Of a DNA stretch of 10,479 nucleotides, positions 1-5,745 are shown piece after piece. Below the pieces are notes generated by a model. That model was not told the DNA's origin. It saw only the letters and a program-made list of their open reading frames with translations, and did not search any database. The stretch is from an uncultured beta proteobacterium (GTDB lineage: Bacteria; Pseudomonadota; Gammaproteobacteria; Burkholderiales; Burkholderiaceae_B): assembly GCA_903924715.1 (NCBI GenBank), contig CAIYCP010000669.1:1-10479 (forward strand), written 5' to 3'. Positions within the stretch are counted from its first letter, which is position 1; the number at the start of each line of letters is the position of its first letter. The translations under genes were made by a program, and so were the position numbers.

Positions 1-118
1 GATCTGCGGCAGCCATGCCATTGTCTGGAATGCGGCGATCGGCGGCCGACTGACCTGCAACCCACTTAAAGGGGATGTCGTCGACATTGTCGTTGACCAG
101 ATCTTGCACCGTCAGCAT
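1..118 (-). CDS. hprK: HPr kinase/phosphorylase, N-terminal fragment
   Basis: This is the first 39 codons of HprK, the bifunctional enzyme that phosphorylates and dephosphorylates a serine of the PTS phosphocarrier HPr. The gene continues past the left edge, so the Walker A kinase domain is not visible. The visible peptide begins MLTVQDLV and contains IPFKWVAGQSAADR and a GMAAAD stretch, which match my memory of the N-terminal DRTGG-like domain of betaproteobacterial HprK. The ATG at 118 has a good Shine-Dalgarno sequence (GGAG, 5 nt before the start). It lies 32 bp downstream of the ptsN stop on the same strand, so the two are probably cotranscribed. In proteobacteria HprK is usually tied to PTS-type regulation rather than classical catabolite repression; that role is family knowledge. 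Identification rests on a short peptide plus the neighbouring ptsN. Confidence 0.85.
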   Translation of the reverse strand, partial: MLTVQDLVNDNVDDIPFKWVAGQSAADRRIPDNGMAAAD

Positions 119-150
119 AGCGACTCCGTGAGGGTTAAGCGCTTTCGCGC

Positions 151-606
151 TTAGTCTGAGCCGGTTGTGAGCAACTGGTGCACCACGCCCGGATCGGTTT
201 CGTTGGCCAGGCTCAGGCGAAAGGTTTCATCTGAAAATAACTGCGCCACCTCAGCTAGTATATCTAGATGTTGTTGCGTTTCGTTTTCTGGTGCCAATAG
301 AAACAACAGTTGATTGACAGGTTGCCCGTCGGGCGACTCAAAGGCGATGGGCGTTGTCAGGCGAAAAAATGCGGCGAGCGCGGTCTTAAGCCCCTTAATT
401 CGACCGTGAGGGACTGCGATTCCGGCGCCTAGCCCTGTGGACCCTAAACGCTCGCGTGAAAACAGGCTTTCGTAGACTGCGGCGCGCTCGAGACCGTGTT
501 TGTTCTCAAATAAAAGGCCCGCCTGTTCAAACACGCGTTTTTTACTCGTGACAGACAGCTCAAGCACAATGTTTTCAGCAGGCAGGATGCGTCGCAAAAG
601 TTTCAT
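151..606 (-). CDS. ptsN: Nitrogen PTS EIIA component (PtsN, EIIA-Ntr)
   Basis: A complete 151-residue EIIA of the fructose/mannitol type. It accepts phosphate from the HPr-like protein NPr and acts as a cytoplasmic regulator in potassium, nitrogen and envelope control rather than in sugar uptake. The phospho-accepting histidine is H67 in GAGIAVPHGRIKGL, the family's signature. The length is typical and the C-terminal LAPENETQQHLDILAEVAQLF helix region is well conserved. The ATG at 606 has no clear Shine-Dalgarno sequence. Instead a perfect TATAAT lies at 619-614 on this strand, so transcription could start almost at the ATG (see findings). It follows hpf after 150 bp and precedes hprK by 32 bp, the usual proteobacterial order. 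NPr and EI-Ntr partners are not in the window. Confidence 0.95.
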   Translation of the reverse strand: MKLLRRILPAENIVLELSVTSKKRVFEQAGLLFENKHGLERAAVYESLFSRERLGSTGLGAGIAVPHGRIKGLKTALAAFFRLTTPIAFESPDGQPVNQLLFLLAPENETQQHLDILAEVAQLFSDETFRLSLANETDPGVVHQLLTTGSD

Positions 607-613
607 GCCATTG

Positions 614-642
614 ATTATATGACGCTCGTTTTGTTCGTCACG
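614..642 (-). promoter_or_regulatory. Possible promoter directly abutting the ptsN start
   Basis: On the minus strand a perfect TATAAT occupies 619-614. The best -35 candidate is TGACGA at 640-635 with a short 15-nt spacer, which is poor. A start of transcription 6-7 nt after the -10 would fall at about 607-608, next to the ptsN ATG (606). The match is by eye only; the hexamer could be chance. Confidence 0.25.
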
Positions 643-756
643 TCGCGGTTGCGCAACGGCTCATGCGATGAGGCTTTGTGGCAACGGTGTTCGGGCAACC
701 CGCCCGCAAGCCAGGTGACTGGTTTTGCGGCGCGGTCGCGATCAAGTTAGTAACGC

Positions 757-1083
757 TTAGGCCGCTTCGAAAAGCTGGCGTTTAGCGGCAACGTGATGGT
801 GGTTTTGGGTACGGTCTTTGTGTTGAAGGATTTTGCGATCGATTTTGTCTGCGAGCAAATCAATAGAGGCGTAGAGGTTTTCTTCTGACGCTTCGCAATG
901 TAGGTCTTTGCCTCGCACATGCAGAGTAATTTCGGCACGGTGTTTTAAAGGCTCAACCGAGAGCATGATTTGGATGTCGATGACGTGGTCAAAATGCCGC
1001 AGAACGCGAGCCATTTTGCTATGGATATATTCACGAATTGCAGGGGTAACGTCTAAGTGGTGACCAATAATGCTCAGGTTCAT
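757..1083 (-). CDS. hpf: Ribosome hibernation promoting factor, short form (HPF/YfiA family)
   Basis: A 108-residue ribosome-associated protein of the S30AE/HPF family, which binds the 30S decoding region in slow growth and inactivates or protects ribosomes. The N-terminus (MNLSIIGHHLDVTPAIREYI) and the central stretch EITLHVRGKDLHCEA with NLYASIDLLADKIDRKI are characteristic of the beta-alpha-beta-beta-beta-alpha fold. It ends shortly after the S30AE domain with a His/Lys-rich tail (HHHVAAKRQ), so it is the short form without the C-terminal dimerisation domain of long HPF. The ATG at 1083 has the clearest ribosome binding site in the left block (GGAGAG, 6 nt before the start). In many proteobacteria rpoN lies immediately upstream; here a 202-bp non-coding gap takes its place and may hold its own promoter. 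Confidence 0.95.
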   Translation of the reverse strand: MNLSIIGHHLDVTPAIREYIHSKMARVLRHFDHVIDIQIMLSVEPLKHRAEITLHVRGKDLHCEASEENLYASIDLLADKIDRKILQHKDRTQNHHHVAAKRQLFEAA

Positions 1084-1110
1084 AGCGTACTCTCCAAAAA
1101 AGTGAAGGAT

Positions 1111-1126
1111 TGCGCGGATGCGCGGA
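1111..1126. repeat. Tandem 8-bp duplication (TGCGCGGA x2) in the hpf leader
   Basis: TGCGCGGA is repeated exactly at 1111-1118 and 1119-1126. It lies 28-43 nt upstream of the hpf ATG, in the probable untranslated leader. No known function; it may be a simple slippage duplication. Confidence 0.5.
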
Positions 1127-1172
1127 AAAGGACGTCTAGGCTGACCTCGATGTTTGAGTGGATAACAGTTTT

Positions 1173-1200
1173 AGTTTAGTCAGTTCGCTAAAGAAATCAA
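1173..1200 (-). promoter_or_regulatory. Candidate sigma-70 promoter for hpf
   Basis: On the minus strand TTGATT (1200-1195) and TAAACT (1178-1173) are separated by 16 nt, in the A/T-rich part of the lptB-hpf gap. A transcript from here would have a leader of roughly 80 nt before the hpf start. Each hexamer matches the consensus at 4 of 6 positions, so this is a weak prediction. It would fit hpf being expressed separately from the LPS genes. Confidence 0.3.
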
Positions 1201-1285
1201 GCGGAAAACGTGACTTTATGTCGCTTTAAAGACATATATTTTTAGTAAGCATGCGTCTGCGCAAGGGGGACGTCCAACCGGACAG

Positions 1286-2074
1286 TCACATCTTGAAATG
1301 CTCGCCTAAATAAACCTTGCGTACCGATGCGTCGTTGATGATATCTTCGGGCTTACCGGTTGTGAGCACTTTGCCTTCACTGATGATGTAGGCACGATCA
1401 CAAATGCCAAGTGTTTCGCGCACGTTGTGGTCGGTAATCAACACGCCGATGCCTCGACTTTTGAGAAAGCGTACGATCCGCTGGATTTCGATGACTGCGA
1501 TGGGGTCAACGCCGGCGAAAGGTTCATCCAGCAAAATAAAGCGCGGTCTTGTCGCCAAGGCGCGCGAAATTTCAACGCGGCGACGTTCGCCACCCGACAG
1601 AGATAAGGCGCTATTTTTGCGAATGTGCGTGATCTGCAATTCTTCGAGAAGCGAGTCGAGCTGTTGCTCAATGAGCGTGTTTGAAAATCTCTTGCCCTCG
1701 TGATCAATTTGCAGTTCGAGCACCGCCCGGATATTTTCTTCGACGGTCAGGCGCCTGAACACGGAGGCATCTTGTGGGAGGTAAGACACGCCTCGACGTG
1801 CGCGCTGATGGATTGGCATACTGCTGATGGAGATGTCGTCGATTTCAATCCGACCTGCATCCGCCGCCACCAGGCCGACAATCATGTAAAAACTGGTGGT
1901 CTTACCGGCACCGTTCGGGCCCAACAGGCCAACGACTTCGCCGCTATGTACAGAGAGTGACACGTCTTGAACGACCATGCGACCGCCATACGACTTTCGC
2001 AGACCGGTCGCGCTCAGGCGCCCCGGTGTCAGTGGCGCAGACTGTTCAGTGGCGACTTCATTCGATATTTGCAT
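1286..2074 (-). CDS. lptB: LPS export ABC transporter ATP-binding protein LptB
   Basis: Cytoplasmic ATPase of the LptB2FG complex, which extracts lipopolysaccharide from the inner membrane and pushes it along the LptC-LptA-LptD bridge. From the ATG at 2074 it is 262 residues, with Walker A GPNGAGKT (52-59), Q-loop glutamine at 101, signature LSGGE (159-163), Walker B ILLDEP with catalytic E184, and switch H216; all key residues are intact. The C-terminus (YLGEHFKM) is typical of the family. The reading frame stays open upstream to an ATG at 2203, but those 43 extra codons lie inside lptA, have a non-conserved composition, and precede a clear LptB-type N-terminus. I therefore prefer 2074, 11 bp after the lptA stop. 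Its ribosome binding site is weak (GG at about -7), suggesting translational coupling to lptA. Confidence 0.95.
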   Translation of the reverse strand: MQISNEVATEQSAPLTPGRLSATGLRKSYGGRMVVQDVSLSVHSGEVVGLLGPNGAGKTTSFYMIVGLVAADAGRIEIDDISISSMPIHQRARRGVSYLPQDASVFRRLTVEENIRAVLELQIDHEGKRFSNTLIEQQLDSLLEELQITHIRKNSALSLSGGERRRVEISRALATRPRFILLDEPFAGVDPIAVIEIQRIVRFLKSRGIGVLITDHNVRETLGICDRAYIISEGKVLTTGKPEDIINDASVRKVYLGEHFKM

Positions 2075-2085
2075 AAGACCAAAAT

Positions 2086-2796
2086 TTAAGGACGCGCGGG
2101 TGTGGCTTGACGCCGTGTGCCGCTTGCAGGGGGCGGCGCCGTTGGCGCAGCCGGTTTGGTGTTCGGGGTCAACGCGGGTGTGCCGGCCTCTTTGGCTTTG
2201 CATTCGGCAACCGCGGCTTCGGCACGTGCTCGGGGTTGCGCGACCGAGCGCACGCGTCCACCGGTATTGGCCGAGTCGGGGCCAGAGAAGGCCTCGTAGA
2301 CATCCGTTTTTTGACTGTAACGCACGCGCTCGCCGCTGACCGTATCAAAATGCTGGCCGCAAATATAGCGTGTGACGACCGCCTGACCAATCAAGTCAAA
2401 CGTTTCGGTTTTGCCGTTGTATTCGGCGCGTACGCCGACTCCTTCCAGAACTTCGTAGACTTCGGGACGTAATTGACGGATAAAGACGCGTTTGCCGGGC
2501 TTCACGGTCCCGGTGCCGTATTGAAAGCCTTCAGCGTCTTCTCGCAATTGCAGGTTGTCAGCATTCATGGTCATGAGGCCGCGCGTCATGACGACATTGC
2601 CCGAAAATACGCTTTCACGTTTGGTGTCATCAAAATGTAGCGTGTCAGACAAAATCATCGTGCTCGGCTCTTCTTTTGGCGCCAGCGCCGCGGTTGAGGG
2701 CGGTTTTTTTTGGGCGTGAGCCAAACCAAGCAAGGCGCAGAGCGCGAACGCGAGCAGCGGGCGAAGCGGGCGGCGTGAGAGCAGGTCAATCATCAT
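2086..2796 (-). CDS. lptA: LPS transport periplasmic protein LptA
   Basis: Periplasmic bridge protein that passes lipopolysaccharide from LptC to LptD. It is 236 residues, longer than the E. coli protein (185). A signal peptide is visible: basic residues R8-R9 and R12, a hydrophobic core at 13-26 and a likely cleavage after AHA (28). The OstA/LptA beta-jellyroll covers about 45-165, including SDTLHFDD, FSGNVVMTRG and MNADNL. The C-terminus from about 185 is an Ala/Pro-rich low-complexity tail with one cysteine (C199); C146 lies in the folded part. Start 2796 overlaps the lptC stop by 4 bp (ATGA), indicating tight translational coupling; the next ATG (2793) would serve almost as well. It precedes lptB by 11 bp. 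Confidence 0.93.
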   Translation of the reverse strand: MMIDLLSRRPLRPLLAFALCALLGLAHAQKKPPSTAALAPKEEPSTMILSDTLHFDDTKRESVFSGNVVMTRGLMTMNADNLQLREDAEGFQYGTGTVKPGKRVFIRQLRPEVYEVLEGVGVRAEYNGKTETFDLIGQAVVTRYICGQHFDTVSGERVRYSQKTDVYEAFSGPDSANTGGRVRSVAQPRARAEAAVAECKAKEAGTPALTPNTKPAAPTAPPPASGTRRQATPARP

Positions 2797-3410
2797 CGTT
2801 TTTTTCGTGTTGCTGCAGGTTCAGTGTTTTCGATTTTGTCTTTAGGGGCTATTTCGACGTCGGTTGATTTAAACACGTCTAGTTGCTGGGTGGCGTTGTT
2901 GTAGCGCATCCCGGTGCCGCTCATGCGAGAGCGCCCACTCGTTGCGACCGCGGGCAAGTCTGTGTAGGCAAGGTCTTCTTTGATGAGCAGGGTGACCTGA
3001 TCACTGCGAAAGTTCAGGGGTTGACGTTCAGCGTCGCCCAGTCTAACTACGACGGCATCGCCTTTCATGATGATCCGGTCACCTTCGTCATAGACCGTGG
3101 CGGTTTTAGACGTGGCGATGGTCAGAGGGTTGTCGGTCTTTAAGGCAAAGGCCCTCGGGCGGATCACGTCGTAAGACTTGTCATCAGGGAAGTGCTCCAT
3201 CAGATCGCCCTCGAGGCGATGAATGACAAACCCCTGTTCGCTGGTGCGAACCAAGACGATTTTTGTGGCCCATTGATCGCGCTCGTGGGTTAAACGAACC
3301 GGCGGATCGATTTCGACCGCACGTTGCGAGTAATCGGCGGCCCACCAGGTGCCCGCTACCAGCGAGATGAGGATGACGAGCGAGACAATAATTGCAAAGC
3401 GCTCTTTCAT
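2793..3410 (-). CDS. lptC: LPS export system membrane anchor LptC
   Basis: Bitopic inner-membrane protein that receives lipopolysaccharide from LptB2FG and hands it to LptA. It is 205 residues (E. coli about 191). A single membrane segment lies at about 5-25 (FAIIVSLVILISLVAGTWW) and is followed by a periplasmic LptC/YrbK domain at about 40-190, with recognisable motifs such as HRLEGDLMEHFPDD, LTIATSKTATVYDEGD and YNNATQQLDVF. The last ~12 residues are Lys/Arg-rich. Assignment relies on topology, these motifs and the position between kdsC and lptA. The ATG at 3410 follows the kdsC stop by 10 bp, without a strong ribosome binding site. The stop overlaps the lptA start by 4 bp. Confidence 0.93.
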   Translation of the reverse strand: MKERFAIIVSLVILISLVAGTWWAADYSQRAVEIDPPVRLTHERDQWATKIVLVRTSEQGFVIHRLEGDLMEHFPDDKSYDVIRPRAFALKTDNPLTIATSKTATVYDEGDRIIMKGDAVVVRLGDAERQPLNFRSDQVTLLIKEDLAYTDLPAVATSGRSRMSGTGMRYNNATQQLDVFKSTDVEIAPKDKIENTEPAATRKKR

Positions 3411-3420
3411 GTCGAGGCCA

Positions 3421-4020
3421 TCATTGCACAGACCCCGAGCCTAGGAGTCCGGGTTGAAAGAACGCCCCCAGTCGTTGCTGGGCCGCGAGGATGAGGTCGC
3501 AACATTCACGCGCGGCGCCATGCCCCCCGCGGCGCTCTGACACCCAGTGTGCGGATTGCGTCACGTAAGCTGGCGCGTCTGGCACGGAGGCTGAAAAGCC
3601 GACCCGCTGCATCGCAGGCAGGTCGATCAGGTCGTCGCCCATGAAGCCAGTCTGTTCGAGCTTGATGCCATGATGTGCGATGAGCCCGTTCAGAGCGACG
3701 CCTTTATCGCGCACGTTTTGCATGACCTCACCCAAGCCGAGCTCGGCGGCGCGTCGAGCGACGATCGGGCTCTCTCGGCCAGTCATCAAGACGACCTGAA
3801 TCCCGCTGACGACGAGCATTTTTAGGCCATGGCCGTCCAGCGCATTAAAGCGTTTGATGGATTCGCCCTGTTCGGTGTACCAAAGACCGCCGTCGGTGAG
3901 CACTCCGTCGACATCAAACACCATTAACTTGAGTCTGGCGAGTCGTTCTCTCACTGAGGATTCAATGCGGGCTAAGACGAGGGCTTCAGCAGGGTGTGGA
4001 AGAGTCTGGGGACGTTTCAT
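3421..4020 (-). CDS. kdsC: 3-deoxy-D-manno-octulosonate 8-phosphate phosphatase KdsC
   Basis: HAD-superfamily phosphatase that removes phosphate from Kdo-8-phosphate to give Kdo, the inner-core sugar of lipopolysaccharide. It has 199 residues with all HAD motifs: DVDGVLTDG (D36 nucleophile, D38 general acid/base), the threonine of LMTGRES (T80), K106 in VRDKG, and GDDLIDL (D129, D130, D133). The C-terminal RRGGHGAARE segment is the usual KdsC tail that closes the active site of the neighbouring subunit. The ~30 residues before motif I are somewhat longer than in E. coli. The ATG at 4020 lies 14 bp after the kdsD stop and has only a weak ribosome binding site. It is cytoplasmic and probably tetrameric (family knowledge). 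Confidence 0.95.
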   Translation of the reverse strand: MKRPQTLPHPAEALVLARIESSVRERLARLKLMVFDVDGVLTDGGLWYTEQGESIKRFNALDGHGLKMLVVSGIQVVLMTGRESPIVARRAAELGLGEVMQNVRDKGVALNGLIAHHGIKLEQTGFMGDDLIDLPAMQRVGFSASVPDAPAYVTQSAHWVSERRGGHGAARECCDLILAAQQRLGAFFQPGLLGSGSVQ

Positions 4021-4034
4021 TTTTCTGTGCAGTT

Positions 4035-5042
4035 TTAAATGACTTTCGCGGCCATCAAGTCATGCATGTGCACGGCGCCAAGCAATAAGCCGTCATCTTG
4101 GCAAACAAGCATATGGTTCAGGCGATGGTTGTCCATAATGAGCGCGGCATCGACGGCCAGGGCGTTGGCGCTGATCTGGCGCGGGTTGCGCGTCATGCCG
4201 GCGGTAATTGTGAGTTGCCGAATATCGCCCTCACGCTCGATGAGACGGCGTAAATCACCATCGGTGAAAATGCCGAGCACCTTGCCTTGCTCGTCTAACA
4301 CGGCGGTCATGCCCATTCCTTTGCGCGAAATCTCTTCAAGCGCTTCGGACATTGTGGCGTTTGCCGCAACGGTAGGTAGCGCAGCGCCACTGCGCATGAC
4401 ATCAGAGACTCGGGTTAAAAGTTTTCGACCGAGCGCTCCGCCCGGGTGCGATCGCGCAAAATCTTCGGGGCTGAACCCTCGTGCTTGCAGGCAGGCCACG
4501 GCCAGTGCGTCGCCCATTGCCAGCGAGGCAGTGGTGCTAGAGGTTGGTGCCAGATTAAGCGGGCAGGCTTCAAGTGCCACACTCACATCAAGGTGGACCG
4601 CCGCGAGGCGGGCGAGTTCTGACTGAGGGTGGCCGGTGAGGGCGATCACCTTGACGCCGAGTCGGTGTGCCGCAGGCAAAATAGAAAGAATCTCTTGGCC
4701 GGCGCCCGAATACGAGAGTGTCACCAGAAGGTCTTGGCTGCCGATCATGCCAATGTCACCGTGGATCGCTTCAGCGGCGTGTAAAAAAAATGAAGGCGTG
4801 CCCGTTGAGGCAAGCGTTGCGGCAATTTTGCGCGCAATATGACCGGTTTTACCCAGTCCGCAGACGATGACGCGTCCGGAACAAGCAAGTATCAGTTCAA
4901 CCGCGCGCACAAACTCTGGCCCCAGCCGCTCTTTGAGGGACAGAATTGCCTGTGCCTCAAGTTCGAGGGTTTGACGGGCGCAGATCAGCGTCGCCGCGTG
5001 ATCGAGCGACTTTTGGGAGGTATGGGAATCGGAACTTGCCAT
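4035..5042 (-). CDS. kdsD: D-arabinose 5-phosphate isomerase KdsD (SIS + two CBS domains)
   Basis: Interconverts ribulose 5-phosphate and arabinose 5-phosphate, the first committed step to Kdo. It has 335 residues. The SIS domain is at about 45-180, with VIVCGLGKTGHIA and LSYSGAGQE, and two CBS domains occupy about 210-335 (FTDGDLRRLIE ends the first, AVHMHDLMAAKVI the second). Residues K65, E117, E158 and H199 correspond, with a constant offset of six, to the catalytic K59, E111, E152 and H193 that I recall for E. coli KdsD, so the enzyme should be active. It is the first gene of the leftward LPS block and is divergent from apt across 116 bp. No strong Shine-Dalgarno sequence precedes the ATG at 5042. 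A TAGAAT on the minus strand (5095-5090) is a possible -10 element, but no good -35 accompanies it. Confidence 0.96.
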   Translation of the reverse strand: MASSDSHTSQKSLDHAATLICARQTLELEAQAILSLKERLGPEFVRAVELILACSGRVIVCGLGKTGHIARKIAATLASTGTPSFFLHAAEAIHGDIGMIGSQDLLVTLSYSGAGQEILSILPAAHRLGVKVIALTGHPQSELARLAAVHLDVSVALEACPLNLAPTSSTTASLAMGDALAVACLQARGFSPEDFARSHPGGALGRKLLTRVSDVMRSGAALPTVAANATMSEALEEISRKGMGMTAVLDEQGKVLGIFTDGDLRRLIEREGDIRQLTITAGMTRNPRQISANALAVDAALIMDNHRLNHMLVCQDDGLLLGAVHMHDLMAAKVI

Positions 5043-5158
5043 GGCTTGAGTTTAAACGGTTCAGAGCCCAGATGGGGCGCCGCTAGCGTATTCTATGGGT
5101 GCGCGCAAATGGTGCGTGGTTCGTTTGATACCGATTCTTTATCGCGGAGAGCTGTTTA

Positions 5159-5719
5159 ATGATTACCCCAACGCCTTATCAAGACCCCATTGAGCTCGTT
5201 CGCGGCTTAATTCGTACGGTGCCTGATTGGCCTAAACCTGGGGTGATGTTTCGCGATATCACGCCCATGTTGCAAGATCCGCGCGCTTTTCGTGCCTTGA
5301 TTGATATGTTTGTGTATCGGCATATGCGCAATCGGCTTGATGTGGTCGTCGGCATTGATGCGCGCGGATTTATTTTTGGCAGTGCACTGGCCTATGCGTT
5401 AAACGTCGGTTTTGTGCCTGTGCGCAAACAGGGCAAATTGCCCTACAAGACGGTTGCACAGGCATACTCCCTTGAGTACGGCGAGGCCACCGTCGAGGTC
5501 CATCAAGATGCGATCAAGCCTGGCCAACGCGTACTGCTGGTCGACGATTTGGTTGCAACGGGCGGGACGATGTTGGCGGCCATCAAATTGCTACAGCAAC
5601 TTGGCGGCAATGTGGCGGAGGCGGCTGCAGTGGTGAATTTGCCTGGGCTTGGCGGGTCGGCCCTGATCGCTGAAACTGACACGCCGTTTTTTAGCGTGTG
5701 TGAGTTTGGCGATCAGTAA
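5159..5719 (+). CDS. apt: Adenine phosphoribosyltransferase
   Basis: Salvages adenine to AMP using PRPP in the cytoplasm. It has 186 residues, the usual length. The N-terminal WPKPGVMFRDITPML motif (24-38) is diagnostic of bacterial Apt. The PRPP-binding loop VLLVDDLVATGGT is at 125-137. The flexible-loop region LPYKTVAQAYSLEYG (94-108), with the invariant E106-Y107, is present. The ATG at 5159 has a GGAGA site at 5146-5150, 8 nt upstream. It is divergent from kdsD and convergent with ilvA, so it is probably monocistronic. I see no convincing intrinsic terminator in the 26 bp after its stop. Nothing is unusual in the protein. Confidence 0.97.
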   Translation: MITPTPYQDPIELVRGLIRTVPDWPKPGVMFRDITPMLQDPRAFRALIDMFVYRHMRNRLDVVVGIDARGFIFGSALAYALNVGFVPVRKQGKLPYKTVAQAYSLEYGEATVEVHQDAIKPGQRVLLVDDLVATGGTMLAAIKLLQQLGGNVAEAAAVVNLPGLGGSALIAETDTPFFSVCEFGDQ

Positions 5720-5745
5720 GTCGCAATCAATACGTGGCGAGCCTT

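Noticed and set aside
1158..1168. A DnaA-box-like TTATCCACT on the minus strand in the hpf leader
   Set aside because: A single 8-of-9 match with no other boxes, no AT-rich unwinding region and no dnaA/dnaN/parAB nearby; not evidence for an origin.
1217..1236. Inverted repeat TATGTC-GCTTTAAA-GACATA downstream of lptB, considered as a terminator
   Set aside because: The stem is only 6 A/T-rich pairs, and on the minus strand, where lptB is transcribed, no T-run follows. The T-rich side faces the plus strand, which has no gene here.
1977..2472. Plus-strand open frames of 120 and 121 codons opposite lptA
   Set aside because: They are the reverse of the Ala/Pro-rich lptA tail and signal nothing of their own; lptA has signal peptide, domain and operon context.
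4039..4626. Plus-strand open frame of 195 codons
   Set aside because: Antisense to the CBS-domain half of kdsD; composition is that of a shadow frame.
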